A stretch of DNA of 64,000 nucleotides from Alteribacter natronophilus (GCF_006007885.1 NZ_VCRO01000003.1:62001-126000); one strand, 5' to 3'. Positions 50,108-59,719 are shown, counted from the first letter of the stretch. The notes: generated from the sequence alone by a model not told the origin. Made by a program: numbers and translations.

Positions 50108-50968
50108 TCATCCACTGATTTCGGCCTCATCTTTTAAACCAAAAGAGCGAAGAGCTGCTTCAAGACTCATAAATGTTTTTGTTCCTGAATATTCGAGGGC
50201 TTCCATTGCCGCTCTTTTCCTGGCAATATCAGGCGTAATCCCCGAGTAAACAGGCTTTACTCCCATAATGCGCAGGGCATCCGGAATTTTCAGGAGGCTG
50301 TCGGGAAAATGAAAGTCAGAAATGACGAGACCGGACAGGTCAAATATAAAGACAAGAGTCTTCTTTTCCGCACAGTGGGCCAGCACTGCTTCCGAAACGC
50401 GTCTGGAGCGTGTTTCATCCATAATACCCTGAAGCGAGAGAACGGAAATATTTCCCGTTACCGGTACAATAGGCACAGCAATTGACTCAACAAGCCGGTT
50501 TGTATGATCATAGTCAATCAGATTGGACAGTACGTCAGCAAAATCCTGAACAAGACGTTTATCCTTGTCAGTAAACGTCTTCTCTGATTTGCTCATGACA
50601 CATAAAGTTCCGAAAAGTTCGCCGTCTCCATCTCTCATGGTCACACCGAGAAAACCTTTCAGGTTCAACTGTTTCGTCACTTCAAGTTCACTGGTCAATT
50701 CATCTTTTGTAAGATCCGATATCGTCAGTGCATTTCTATTTTCAATTGTAAGCCTGCAGTACGTTCCTGCGTAGGCAACAGCATACTTCTCGGGAATCAG
50801 TTCTTCAGCTACGTTTACCGAGCTGAGAACAGTCATTTCCTTTTCATCCCGTTTAACTATGTAGGCGGTATCAACGTTCAGCTGTTCGGCCATGATCTGG
50901 AGCAGCTGATAAGAAGCCTTTTTAAGAGTTGGAAAATCATCGACAGTAAGTGCAATACTTTGGGACAT
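50108..50968 (-). CDS. GAF-STAS regulatory protein
   Basis: A 286-residue cytosolic protein: an N-terminal GAF domain (about 15-155, with GFLGVTMRDGDGELFGTLCV) and a C-terminal STAS domain (about 165-280, with VFIFDLSGLVISDF and GVKPVYSGITPDIARK). This resembles stressosome RsbR paralogues, but the residue after the conserved Asp is Phe rather than Thr/Ser, so the usual phosphorylation site may be absent. No rsbS/rsbT partner is nearby. GGAGG precedes the ATG. Confidence 0.82.
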   Translation of the reverse strand: MSQSIALTVDDFPTLKKASYQLLQIMAEQLNVDTAYIVKRDEKEMTVLSSVNVAEELIPEKYAVAYAGTYCRLTIENRNALTISDLTKDELTSELEVTKQLNLKGFLGVTMRDGDGELFGTLCVMSKSEKTFTDKDKRLVQDFADVLSNLIDYDHTNRLVESIAVPIVPVTGNISVLSLQGIMDETRSRRVSEAVLAHCAEKKTLVFIFDLSGLVISDFHFPDSLLKIPDALRIMGVKPVYSGITPDIARKRAAMEALEYSGTKTFMSLEAALRSFGLKDEAEISG

Positions 50969-51183
50969 TTGCAGGCCTCCATTCTGAAAAAAAACGTTTT
51001 CCTGTCAGTCAAACAAGATTACATTTTGTAACTCGAAATATTACTTTCAGTCTGAACCTTTTTACTTAAATATGCAAGGGATTTACCTATTTTTTAGTGC
51101 TTAATTTCCCTTTCAATTGATAAATCCGGAGCTTTTTGGAAACCCTACTCTGGAATCCCAAGAGAAAAGGAGAGTCATTTATT

Positions 51184-51300
51184 ATGAGCAAACATTCCAA
51201 ATCTAAACGAAATCCGGTTGACAGTTCAACAGCTGCGGCACCGAAAAATGAGAAAGTTGTTAAACACGACAAACAGGCAAATCCGAAACAGGGGTGTTAA
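51184..51300 (+). CDS. 38-residue basic polar peptide
   Basis: Starts MSKHSKSKRNPVDSSTAAAP and ends QANPKQGC; rich in Lys, Ser, Asn and Gln with no hydrophobic core, resembling minor small acid-soluble spore proteins in composition. AAAGGAGAG lies 10 nt before the ATG. The next gene starts 3 bp after its stop, indicating coupling. Family not certain. Confidence 0.5.
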   Translation: MSKHSKSKRNPVDSSTAAAPKNEKVVKHDKQANPKQGC

Positions 51301-51303
51301 CAG

Positions 51304-51540
51304 ATGGCCAATCAGCAGTTTCAGCAGGCACGTGAAGCCATCGAAGCGGCACACACAGCTATGAATGCAGCCCATACACCGGAAGGTCTGGAACAGGCGT
51401 ACAATCAGATTCACCGGGCGCGTCAGGCGCTGAGTCAGGCATTCGCAGACTCATCCATGGCCGAACGGGAACAGCTGGGACAGATGCAGGAGGAATTTTA
51501 CAGCGCAGCCGAATCATTTTCACCCGAGGATCTACAGTAA
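51304..51540 (+). CDS. Small helical protein, DUF3813-like
   Basis: A 78-residue, all-helical protein: QQFQQAREAIEAAHTAMNAA, then RARQALSQAFADSSMAEREQ. The pattern recalls the DUF3813 proteins of Bacillus; I give this at low certainty. GGGGTG before the ATG overlaps the end of the preceding peptide gene. A strong terminator follows. Confidence 0.65.
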   Translation: MANQQFQQAREAIEAAHTAMNAAHTPEGLEQAYNQIHRARQALSQAFADSSMAEREQLGQMQEEFYSAAESFSPEDLQ

Positions 51541-51584
51541 ACCGGCTTAGGCACTGCAAAGTAAGCCAATCCTTTTTTATATGT

Positions 51585-51630
51585 AAAAAGACCCTGGAGG
51601 GCATTCATATGCTGCCTTCAGGGTCTTTTT
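51585..51630. terminator. Bidirectional terminator
   Basis: AAAAAGACCCTG/CAGGGTCTTTTT, 12-bp perfect outer stem, between the small helical-protein gene and the convergent 176-residue gene. Confidence 0.88.
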
Positions 51631-51641
51631 ATGGTTCATGT

Positions 51642-52172
51642 TTAACCGAGCACTCTTGTAAAATGCAGTGAAAACAGATGATAGACAGCCAGTATAACCT
51701 CCGGTTTCATCATTTCCGGATGATGAATTTCTGCCCGCTGACGTTTTGCAAGCCCCACAGCTCCCCGGGAAAAAGAGGCAGCAACTTTGTCATCCCTGAC
51801 CCTGACAAGCTCTGTTCTTGTCCCACGGGTCTGATTACACAGCTCAAAGTCCTCATTATCATAACGAAGGTGAAACAGGCATCTTTTTCTCTGGATACAG
51901 CTTTTTACCGTACCGCACTCTTCACCGTTCACTGAGATGTCCCACACTTTTTTCGGGAACGTATTCAAGTATGGTGCCTGGACGATACGTACGCAGACGG
52001 TTCCGACTTTCACTTCTGCATTGGTACAGAAATGTCTGCTCATTCTGGCGAGCCACTTCCGGCCCCGGGTTTCATAAAAAAGGTTCAGATAGCCGCATGT
52101 TCCCATTTCCCCTTCAAGGGGGACAGGCTTATCCGAATACCTCAGGAGCGGGCTTGTATATTCATAATACAT
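51642..52172 (-). CDS. Hypothetical beta-rich protein (possibly tubby-C/LURP-like)
   Basis: A 176-residue protein, mostly beta strands with many Cys residues (about six) and basic residues, for example KKVWDISVNGEECGTVKSC and FHLRYDNEDFELCNQ. The strand pattern could fit a LURP-one/tubby-like fold, but I am not sure. Weak ribosome-binding site (GAGAAAGTGAG) before the ATG. Confidence 0.6.
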   Translation of the reverse strand: MYYEYTSPLLRYSDKPVPLEGEMGTCGYLNLFYETRGRKWLARMSRHFCTNAEVKVGTVCVRIVQAPYLNTFPKKVWDISVNGEECGTVKSCIQRKRCLFHLRYDNEDFELCNQTRGTRTELVRVRDDKVAASFSRGAVGLAKRQRAEIHHPEMMKPEVILAVYHLFSLHFTRVLG

Positions 52173-52277
52173 TCTGCAAAACTCACTTTCTCTGAATATG
52201 CAAAATTAGGTGTAGTCCTCTGTCTGCGAACATTGTATCATAGAAGTGACCAGAAGTTAGGGGGCAGACTGAACGAC

Positions 52278-52733
52278 ATGAACGTATACCGTGTACCGAA
52301 AACAGCAGGCCCGGAAACCCGTGCGGCATTAATGAACCTGATGATGGAACAGATGAATCAGCTCGGCGGACCGGTAACGGAAGAGAATCTCCTTAAAACA
52401 ATCGATCTCGCTCTTACCGAGCATTCAGGCTCTGAATTTTTCGCTGCTGAAACGAGGGACGGCAGCATCGTCGGCTGCGCCTTTTTCAATACGGGTATCA
52501 GCCTCGACAAAGGCGGACGCTATATCTGGCTGAACGACCTTTACGTCAAAAAAAGCGAACGCCGCAAAGGGATTGCCAAACGGCTGCTCCTCCAGGTTCT
52601 CTACTGGGCCGAACAGGAGGATTACAATGGAATTGAGCTTGAAACCGGCATCAACAATGCCGCAACCAAGCGCCTTTACAATTCCCTCGGCTTTTACGAT
52701 ATTATTTCCAAACGCTACAGCCGCTCGCTTTAG
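52278..52733 (+). CDS. GNAT-family N-acetyltransferase
   Basis: A 151-residue GNAT protein: IWLNDLYVKKSERRKGIAKR carries the acetyl-CoA loop (RRKGIA), and NNAATKRLYNSLGFYDI is the C-terminal motif. ATG at 52278 follows AGGGGGCAG; the long open frame upstream overlaps the opposite-strand gene and is not coding. Substrate unknown. Terminator directly after the stop. Confidence 0.85.
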   Translation: MNVYRVPKTAGPETRAALMNLMMEQMNQLGGPVTEENLLKTIDLALTEHSGSEFFAAETRDGSIVGCAFFNTGISLDKGGRYIWLNDLYVKKSERRKGIAKRLLLQVLYWAEQEDYNGIELETGINNAATKRLYNSLGFYDIISKRYSRSL

Positions 52734-52737
52734 GCGG

Positions 52738-52770
52738 ACCGGCCACCCTTAACGGGTTGGCCGGTTTTTA
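52738..52770 (+). terminator. Terminator of the GNAT gene
   Basis: ACCGGCCACCC/GGGTTGGCCGGT stem followed by TTTTTAT. 52771-52909 is A-rich and holds nothing recognisable. Confidence 0.85.
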
Positions 52771-52909
52771 TATGAACCAGCCTCTATAGGGAGCAGGGTA
52801 AAAACCATAACCGTCAACTCCATCAAAATAAACCCCCAAAATAAATTAACCACCAAATCAGCACGACTAACCACCAAACTAATTACTCAGCAGTTTCCTG
52901 CTCCGGCCT

Positions 52910-53215
52910 CTAAAACACCATCTGCATGACACCCAGCACTCCGATCGCCGCTCCTACAACCACAATCAGAGGTGCCCCGAAGTATGCCAGCAGCGCTGCA
53001 GCACCGCCTCCTGCAACAGCAAACCACACATTGTCTCCTACCGTGAGGATGCCGGGAAGAATAAGCGCACCAAGCACCGCATAAGGCACTCTAGTCAGCA
53101 TTCTTCTTGCCCATGACGGCCAGTTTTCCGTATTCAGCATCACCAGGGGAAGCAGCCGCGGTATATACGTTACTGCCCCCATCGCCACAATCATCCAGAA
53201 CATCGTCATCGACAT
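52910..53215 (-). CDS. azlD: Branched-chain amino acid exporter subunit AzlD
   Basis: A 101-residue membrane protein with three or four helices and the AzlD pattern GAVTYIPRLLPLVML and RVPYAVLGALILPGIL. It works with AzlC in exporting branched-chain amino acids (or analogues). Overlaps azlC by 10 nt. Confidence 0.9.
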   Translation of the reverse strand: MSMTMFWMIVAMGAVTYIPRLLPLVMLNTENWPSWARRMLTRVPYAVLGALILPGILTVGDNVWFAVAGGGAAALLAYFGAPLIVVVGAAIGVLGVMQMVF

Positions 53216-54009
53216 GAGCTGTCCGCCTCCTTCTTCACTTCCGCCTGTTCAGTATGTGATTTCCCTCCACTGTCCGCATCCTGCTTTCCCGCATTCATCA
53301 CCTGCTCAAAACATTCATATACGGTCACTGCCAGAATGGTGGCAAACATAATTGCCCACCCGGTGCTGAGCCACAGCGCCAGAACTGTATGAAACAGCGC
53401 ACCCATACCCGCAAGGATCACAACCATACGCCCTTCTTTACGGATCGAAGGTACCAGGAGTGCAATAAACAGGGCAAAAAGTGCAATTGCCATGCTCTCC
53501 TGTATCACGAGTGGCAGAAAAGCCCCCATGTAAAACCCGGCGGCGGTAAAACCGACCCAGCTTCCGTACGCGACCCCTGCCACACCAATAATATAAAATG
53601 ACCGCAGCGGTGCTTTTTTAGTGGAAGCCACCGCAAACACTTCATCGGTCATTCCGAATGCATAGAGGGCCCTCTGGCCCTTTGTTCCCGTTTCGGCCTT
53701 TTCACTGATCGACGCGCTCATGAGAAGATGCCTCAGGTTGACAATAAACGTTGCCAGCACCACCTCAAACGCCCCTGCACCGACGGCGATCATGGAAAGG
53801 GACATATACTGGGCAGCCCCGGCAAAAACAAGCATGCTCATAAGCACAGCCTCAGCCGCGGTGAGCCCTGTGGCGCCGGCAATCAGGCCGAATGTTATTG
53901 CTACAGGCATGTATCCTACTGCTATGGGCAGCCCGTCGGCCAGTCCCTTTTTCAAAAACGCTGTCTGTGTCACCGGATCCCCGGTGCTCTCTGCTGCTGT
54001 CACTCCCAA
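53206..54009 (-). CDS. azlC: Branched-chain amino acid exporter subunit AzlC
   Basis: About 267 residues with seven or eight helices. Family motifs: GLPIAVGYMPVAITFGLIAG, FAGAAQYMSLSMI, NLRHLLMSASIS and AFGMTDEVFAVAS. The cytosolic Glu/Lys-rich tail is unusually long. The GTG at 54018 overlaps the AGGGGAG site; TTG at 54009 has better spacing. Forms an operon with azlD. Confidence 0.92.
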   Translation of the reverse strand: MGVTAAESTGDPVTQTAFLKKGLADGLPIAVGYMPVAITFGLIAGATGLTAAEAVLMSMLVFAGAAQYMSLSMIAVGAGAFEVVLATFIVNLRHLLMSASISEKAETGTKGQRALYAFGMTDEVFAVASTKKAPLRSFYIIGVAGVAYGSWVGFTAAGFYMGAFLPLVIQESMAIALFALFIALLVPSIRKEGRMVVILAGMGALFHTVLALWLSTGWAIMFATILAVTVYECFEQVMNAGKQDADSGGKSHTEQAEVKKEADSSCR

Positions 54010-54219
54010 AACCGCCACTCCCCTGCTGAAAGTTTTTATCTATTTTACGCCTCTCTCCGGCATCTGGCAAGAATTGTTTTCAGCCGTGTTTTACCGGTGT
54101 TCAGGGCGGAAATAAACACCCCTATTTTCCCATTAAAAAAATCCCCCAAAAGGGTAGACGGGGAGGCTTTTAAGGGAGTAAACTTAGCTGGATAAAACAT
54201 CAAGCGAGGTGAATCACAA

Positions 54220-54792
54220 ATGGTATGGCAGGCTATTATTATTTTCATTGCCCAGCTGCTGTTCGTTCCTGTACTGACGCTCCGTACGATTATGATGGTA
54301 AAAGGGATGAAGAAAAGGACCGCCGCGATGGGTATCCTGGAAGGGGCTATTTACGTCGGTGCCCTCGGTCTTGTCTTCAGTGACCTTTCCAACTACTACA
54401 ATATGATCGCCTATGCCCTCGGATTCGGGGTTGGGCTTTATATCGGTGCCCTAATTGAAGAAAAGCTGGCCATCGGCTATGTAACAATTGAAGCAAACAT
54501 CCCGGACCGCAACGAACCGCTCATCAGCCGCCTGAGAGAAGTGGGCTTCAGTGTATCCACCAGCCCTGTGGAAGGAATGAATTCAACGCGATACCGTTTG
54601 GATTGCACCGCACGCCGGGACCGTGAAAAAGAATTCATACGAGTTGTGGAAAATCACGAGCCGAAAGCCTTTATTGCCTCCTACGAACCGAGAAGCTTTA
54701 AAGGCGGCTACATTACTAAAGCCATGAAAAAGAGAAGAGAGAAGTTCCTTAAAAAGAAACGCCGGGAACAGGAAGAAAGCCAGTCTGCCTGA
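54220..54792 (+). CDS. UPF0316 / DUF2179-type membrane protein
   Basis: A 190-residue protein with three N-terminal helices (about 3-22, 38-55 and 60-80) followed by a cytosolic domain typical of DUF2179/DUF5698 proteins ([20 protein letters not shown]) and a strongly basic C-terminus ([17 protein letters not shown]). AAGCGAGGTGA precedes the ATG. Function unknown; DUF2179 domains may bind a nucleotide. Confidence 0.82.
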   Translation: MVWQAIIIFIAQLLFVPVLTLRTIMMVKGMKKRTAAMGILEGAIYVGALGLVFSDLSNYYNMIAYALGFGVGLYIGALIEEKLAIGYVTIEANIPDRNEPLISRLREVGFSVSTSPVEGMNSTRYRLDCTARRDREKEFIRVVENHEPKAFIASYEPRSFKGGYITKAMKKRREKFLKKKRREQEESQSA

Positions 54793-54810
54793 TAGGCGGA
54801 CCGGCTTTTT
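54779..54810 (+). terminator. Terminator overlapping the end of the UPF0316 gene
   Basis: GCC-N-GTC-N-GCC pairs with GGC-N-GAC-N-GGC and is followed by TTTTTC; the stem includes the last codons. Confidence 0.6.
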
Positions 54811-54917
54811 CTCTTGGACTACTTTCCTGTAAAAGTCTCACGTTTTTTTTACCCCTCTGACTGACAGCATATTTTCCCCGCTCAAGATAAGAGCGCTCTT
54901 CACCTGCTCCCCGTTCA

Positions 54918-55919
54918 TTAAATATCCAGCACAATCTTCCCGAGCTGCCGGCCTGCCTCCATATACTTCTGCGCTTCGGCTGCTTCATCCAGAGCAAATG
55001 TCCGGTCGATTTCCGGCTGGATTTTATGTTCTCCGACAAATGCCAGCATACTCTTAAAATCCTCGGGACTTCCCATAGTCGTCCCTCTCAGATCCAGATG
55101 CTTGAAAAACAGCTTCGGCAAAAGCAGCTCAGGAACCGGTCCGGTCGTGGCACCGAAATTTACAATCCGGCCTGCCGGCTTTGCCACGCTGATCAGATCA
55201 TTAAAGCTCTTTCCTCCGACCCCGTCCACACAGAGATCCGCAGCCCCCATCTCCTTTTTCAGCTTCTTCACATATCCTTCCGATTTGTAGTTTACCCCGC
55301 CGGATGCGCCGAGCTCTTCTGCCCGCTCAAGCTTTTCATCACTGCCGGATGATACAAATACTCTCGCACCGCGGGCAAGGGCAAACTGCAGGGCAAAAGT
55401 GGCGACCCCGCTCCCAATCCCGGGGATGAAGACCGTTTCTCCTTCCTGCACTTTTCCACGCGTCACCACGGCCCTGTAGGCAGTGAGTGCCGCAAGCGGA
55501 AGTGCCGCTGCTTCCTCCCAGGAAAGATGCTCCGGTTTACGGTAAACCTGTTCTGCCGGGACCTTTACATACTCTGCATACGTCCCGTCTGTCGGCATTC
55601 CGAGAATATGAAAGTCCGGTCCATTAAATTCCGGATCATCTCCCCAGTTAAGACCCGGGTTGATGATCACCTCATCTCCAGAGCTCCAGCCACTTACTCC
55701 TTCACCGCATTCCTCCACCACTCCGGCACCATCAGCTCCAGGTACAGCAGGAAGCGACATACCCGGGTACATGCCGTATGTAATAAACACGTCCCGACGG
55801 TTCAGGGCGGCTTTTTCCAGCTTTACAAGCACTTCACCTTCCCCGGGTTCAGGCTTTGACACCTCCTCAAAGTTCAGCTTGTCCGGTCCGCCTGTTTCTC
55901 TCAGTACAACTGCTTTCAC
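54918..55919 (-). CDS. Zinc-type alcohol dehydrogenase / quinone oxidoreductase-like (MDR)
   Basis: A 333-residue medium-chain dehydrogenase. N-terminal GroES-like domain with VLVKLEKAALNRRDVFITYG and PGADGAGVVEECGEG; NADP-binding region IPGIGSGVATFALQFALARG. The structural-zinc Cys cluster is absent, so the quinone-reductase subgroup is more likely than a true alcohol dehydrogenase. GTG start after AAGGAGGAG. Substrate unknown. Confidence 0.85.
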   Translation of the reverse strand: MKAVVLRETGGPDKLNFEEVSKPEPGEGEVLVKLEKAALNRRDVFITYGMYPGMSLPAVPGADGAGVVEECGEGVSGWSSGDEVIINPGLNWGDDPEFNGPDFHILGMPTDGTYAEYVKVPAEQVYRKPEHLSWEEAAALPLAALTAYRAVVTRGKVQEGETVFIPGIGSGVATFALQFALARGARVFVSSGSDEKLERAEELGASGGVNYKSEGYVKKLKKEMGAADLCVDGVGGKSFNDLISVAKPAGRIVNFGATTGPVPELLLPKLFFKHLDLRGTTMGSPEDFKSMLAFVGEHKIQPEIDRTFALDEAAEAQKYMEAGRQLGKIVLDI

Positions 55920-55971
55920 AATAATCTCCTCCTTATATCCGTTTCCCTTCTCTATTTCCTTTTAAGACAGT

Positions 55972-55993
55972 TAAAAAACCGCCCCAGAAAATA
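55972..55993 (-). terminator. Terminator arm after the NifU-N-type gene
   Basis: ACCGTCCCAG/CTGGGGCGGT stem (to about 56005) followed by TTTTTT on the minus strand; the stretch given covers the 3' arm and T-run. Confidence 0.75.
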
Positions 55994-56013
55994 CTGGGAC
56001 GGTCTCCGCTGCA

Positions 56014-56283
56014 TCAGTCATATACTTTTCCGAACGCTTCCTCCACCTGGGAAAGAATCGCGTCCCACTCTGCGTCAGGCTCTTTGTTTACAGTGACAAA
56101 ATCCTGAAATCCGAAGATGTTGTCCACACCTTCAATGGCTAGAAGTTCCTTTGCAAGGGCGTGATCAGGCTCGTCCCCTTTTTTAAAGGAGGCACTGCCG
56201 TTCCCTTCAAAAAGTACCTGGTTTGCTGTAAGTTTCATTGCGTTCGGGTTTGGTGTTGGTTCTGCTCGTACTTCTACTGCCAC
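56014..56283 (-). CDS. NifU N-terminal (Nfu_N)-domain protein
   Basis: An 89-residue, stand-alone Nfu_N domain: EPTPNPNAMKLTANQVLFEG at the start and LAIEGVDNIFGFQDFVTVN in the middle, the pattern found at the N-terminus of Nfu iron-sulfur scaffolds. There is no Cys-containing C-terminal domain, so it is not itself a cluster scaffold. GTG at 56283 is 9 nt after AAGGAG and preferred over the two adjoining ATG codons. Confidence 0.82.
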   Translation of the reverse strand: MAVEVRAEPTPNPNAMKLTANQVLFEGNGSASFKKGDEPDHALAKELLAIEGVDNIFGFQDFVTVNKEPDAEWDAILSQVEEAFGKVYD

Positions 56284-56480
56284 AATCATCATCTCCTTGA
56301 CGGGTTTCTTCTATCATAACACGGCAGAAGTCCCATGCAAAAGAACGAAGCATATGGCTATTGCCGCACTGGCAGACAGGCCGGAAAAGTTCCGGGTTTT
56401 TTTTCGGGTAATTTTGACGAAACAGGTAACTTGAGCTTGAAAAAGTACAAATCAGGGAATGGTCTGATATAGTAAATATA

Positions 56481-56498
56481 TTATACAAACGTTATACA
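56481..56498 (+). promoter_or_regulatory. Direct repeat upstream of the RND pump
   Basis: TTATACA at 56481-56487 and again at 56492-56498, 11 bp apart (one helical turn), about 50 bp before the pump start codon. Candidate regulator site or promoter part; no regulator gene is adjacent. Confidence 0.3.
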
Positions 56499-56548
56499 TA
56501 AAGTACTGCTTTTGACATATACAACAATACGAAGAGGTGGCATGCACA

Positions 56549-59500
56549 ATGTTCAATGCTGTAATTAAAAAGCCGAAAATCACACTATTATTTATTCTCC
56601 TTGTAACCATCGTGGGGGCGATTACATATACCCAGCTGCCCCAGCGTGAAATTCCCGAAGTAACATTCGATATCAGCACGGTTTCGACTGCTTTGCCCGG
56701 CGGCTCTCCTGAGCAGGTGGAGCGGAGAATCACTGAGCCCCTTGAAAGCGAACTGCTGAACCTCGATGGCATCGATGAAATATCTTCAGTCTCAACTTCA
56801 GGATTCTCAAACATTATCATCGAAATCAGTGAAGGTGCAGACCGAGATCAGGTGTTATCCCGCATCCGCCAGACAGTTACAGATGTCAGTACCGGCTTCC
56901 CTTCCGAAGCACGGACCCCTGACGTATCGGAAGAAGTACAGCTCGGCGCCCTGTCGTCTTACCATCTTCTCAGTGACGACAGGGAAAACCTGTACGAACT
57001 GAACGGCATGGTTGAGGAATGGGAAGAGGAAATTCAGTCCATTCCCGGTGTTCAGGGTACCATTGTAAAGGGGCTCCCTTCAGAGGAAATCCTCATCGAC
57101 ATTGATTATGACGCTCTTCTTGAAGAAGGGCTGCAGGTGCCGGACGTCATTTCCGCCATTGAGGATGAACTGAATACGTCACCACTCGGTGTTGAACGGA
57201 TCGATGACGAAAACGTCCAGCTTGCCCTGCCTGAAACGCAGGAACTGAGTGCTCTTGAAAATTTGGCCATCGGGCTGAACTTCAGTGATGAGCCTGTGAC
57301 TCTCTCCGAAGTGGGGGCAGTCAGCCTTGGAAGAACCGACGAAGAAGATTTAATCACCTATGAAAATACACCAGCTGCCTCATTTACGGTGATCCCCGAT
57401 GACGGGGTGGACATACCCGGCCTCCACGAAACAGTGGACGAACGGCTCGCCGGCCTTGCCCAGGAGCTTCCGGCTGATGTAACACTTGATAAATTCTACA
57501 CCCAGAATACAATCGTTCAGGATATTTTCGGCGACCTGGCACTTTCCTTCCTGTTTGCCATCGTTGCTGTCGTAGTCATAACACTTCTCGGCCTGAACCT
57601 GTCGTCAGCTGCCATCGTCGCGCTCGCCATTCCAGTTTCAATTCTGATCGGACTCGTCCCTCTTCCTTTTCTCGGGGTGGATCTGAACCAGATTTCCATT
57701 ATCGGTATGATTATCGCTCTTGGTATTCTTGTTGATGATGCCATCGTGGTGGGGGACAATGTGCAGCGAAAGTACCAGGAAGGCCTTGATCCGGTGGAAG
57801 GGGCTATTGAGGGGACAAAGGAAGTGCGAACCTCCATCATCACATCCACCCTGGCAATTGTTTTTACTTTCCTGCCTCTCGTCTTCATTACGGGAGCCAA
57901 CGGTGATTTTATCCGTGCCCTTCCAAGTGTGCTGATCACTACTATTCTTGCATCAACCATTATCGCCCTGTCACTCGTGCCGATCTATCTGATCTGGCGC
58001 CGCCGCAGAAAAATCAGGAAAGCGGATGGTAACAGCAGCAATACCCCTGAAAACCGGGATGTAAAAGTGGGACTTCTCGGGAAGCAGATCGATAAACTGG
58101 CAGACTGGTACAGCGGCAGCGTCCTGAGACGTGTCGTGAAGCACCCTGTGAAAGTTGCCATATCAGGGCTCGTATTCTGTATTCTCTGCTACGGTCTGAT
58201 TCCGTTTATTCCGGTCGTATTCTTCCCGAGTGCCGACCGTCCGGAAGTGACTGTGGAAGTCCGCATGCCGGCAGGGACACCTCTTGATCAGACTGAAGAC
58301 GTCCTGTTTGATATGGCGGAGATGGTTCTCGCAGAAGATGATGCTATCTATGAAACGGCTGTGTATGCCGGTTCCGGACTTCCTCCCCTGTTTGGGGAGG
58401 GGATGAGCAACACGAGTGAGGAAACGGGCGAAATTCTCCTGAGAACCGACCGGGATATTCAGTCAGCCGAAGAAACAATCAGCCGCTGGACCGGACCGCT
58501 TCAGGACGCCTACCCGGATGCGGTGATCGAACTGAATACGATTGAAGCAGGTCCTCCGGTCGGTGCACCGATTGCCATTAAACTGCAGGGACCACAAATG
58601 GAAGAGCTCAAAACGATCAGGGATGACCTGATGGACTTTATTGGCTCCCTTCCTGAAACATCAACCGTAGTGGATGATCTGGGTGATGATCGCCCGGTAA
58701 TCCTCTACGAACCGGATCGGGAACTGATGGAGGAAAACGGCATCACACTAAACCAGATCAGTGAACAGATCGGCCTTGCAACAGAAGGAATTCCGCTTAC
58801 GGACTTCGATGACGGCACGTCCACTTATCCGATGCAGCTGATCGTAAACGGCGATGCCGAAGAGCTTGATCTGTCGGACTACGTGCTTCCTTCGCAGGCC
58901 GGAGGCGGAGAAGGAGCACCGGAGCTCATTGGACTCGATGAGCTGACAGAGGAAGTCCGAACCACACAGACACCGCTCATTGCCAGGGAAAACGGTGACC
59001 GTACGATCACGGTCCGCGTATTTCCCGATGACGGTGCCCAGCAGGATCTCGAAAGTGAAATCGAGTCATATGTTGAAGATACTGTTTCCGATGCCGGTTT
59101 TGATCAGGACTATACGATCAGTATCGGCGGCGAAACCGAGGATCGGGATGACTTCTTTGTGGAACTTGCCACGCTGTTTCTCGTGGTTATCTTCCTGATT
59201 TATATTGTGATGGCAATCCAGTTTTACTCGCTGGTCATGCCGTTTCTCATTATGAGTACCGTCTTTCTGGCAGTAACAGGTGCAATCATCGGCCTGTTTA
59301 TCACACAGACCGGTCTCGGCTTCATGGCGATGATGGGAATCGTTTCCCTCGCCGGAATTGTGGTACGTAATTCCATCGTGCTCATTGAATTTATCGAGCA
59401 GCGCAGACGTGCAGGAATGAAACTTGAAGATGCGGTCGTAAATGCCGGGAAAGTAAGGCTCAGACCGATTCTGCTTACGGCGATTACTGCCATAGCAGCT

Positions 59501-59668
59501 CTTCTGCCGGTTGCCTTCAGCGGTGACGTACTGTTTGTGCCACTCTCCATCTCAATTATTTCGGGACTGCTGTTCTCCGCTGTTTTCACAGTCATCCTTG
59601 TACCGGCGTTCTACATGGTTCTTAAACGCCGGTCCGCCCGGAAAGAAACGGAACCGAAAGCTGAATAG
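56549..59668 (+). CDS. RND-family efflux transporter, SwrC-like
   Basis: A 1039-residue RND pump: helix 1 at about 9-27, large porter loops after helices 1 and 7, and twelve helices in total. Helix 4 carries the proton-relay acidic pair in GILVDDAIVVGDN. The N-terminal LPQREIPEVTFD and STSGFSNIIIEI segments are RND-typical. Gram-positive members such as B. subtilis SwrC (YerP) export surfactin or other amphipathic drugs. ATG 56549 has AGAGGTGG 8 nt upstream. No membrane-fusion protein gene adjoins. An R1 repeat follows in place of a simple terminator. Confidence 0.92.
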   Translation: MFNAVIKKPKITLLFILLVTIVGAITYTQLPQREIPEVTFDISTVSTALPGGSPEQVERRITEPLESELLNLDGIDEISSVSTSGFSNIIIEISEGADRDQVLSRIRQTVTDVSTGFPSEARTPDVSEEVQLGALSSYHLLSDDRENLYELNGMVEEWEEEIQSIPGVQGTIVKGLPSEEILIDIDYDALLEEGLQVPDVISAIEDELNTSPLGVERIDDENVQLALPETQELSALENLAIGLNFSDEPVTLSEVGAVSLGRTDEEDLITYENTPAASFTVIPDDGVDIPGLHETVDERLAGLAQELPADVTLDKFYTQNTIVQDIFGDLALSFLFAIVAVVVITLLGLNLSSAAIVALAIPVSILIGLVPLPFLGVDLNQISIIGMIIALGILVDDAIVVGDNVQRKYQEGLDPVEGAIEGTKEVRTSIITSTLAIVFTFLPLVFITGANGDFIRALPSVLITTILASTIIALSLVPIYLIWRRRRKIRKADGNSSNTPENRDVKVGLLGKQIDKLADWYSGSVLRRVVKHPVKVAISGLVFCILCYGLIPFIPVVFFPSADRPEVTVEVRMPAGTPLDQTEDVLFDMAEMVLAEDDAIYETAVYAGSGLPPLFGEGMSNTSEETGEILLRTDRDIQSAEETISRWTGPLQDAYPDAVIELNTIEAGPPVGAPIAIKLQGPQMEELKTIRDDLMDFIGSLPETSTVVDDLGDDRPVILYEPDRELMEENGITLNQISEQIGLATEGIPLTDFDDGTSTYPMQLIVNGDAEELDLSDYVLPSQAGGGEGAPELIGLDELTEEVRTTQTPLIARENGDRTITVRVFPDDGAQQDLESEIESYVEDTVSDAGFDQDYTISIGGETEDRDDFFVELATLFLVVIFLIYIVMAIQFYSLVMPFLIMSTVFLAVTGAIIGLFITQTGLGFMAMMGIVSLAGIVVRNSIVLIEFIEQRRRAGMKLEDAVVNAGKVRLRPILLTAITAIAALLPVAFSGDVLFVPLSISIISGLLFSAVFTVILVPAFYMVLKRRSARKETEPKAE

Positions 59669-59719
59669 GAAAGAAAATCACGTTTTGTTCCACTGTGTTA
59701 TAGAATAGTGAAAACAAAC

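Noticed and set aside
52032-52277. 82-codon N-terminal extension of the GNAT protein
   Set aside because: It overlaps the opposite-strand gene, has no GNAT features, and an ATG of normal family length exists at 52278.
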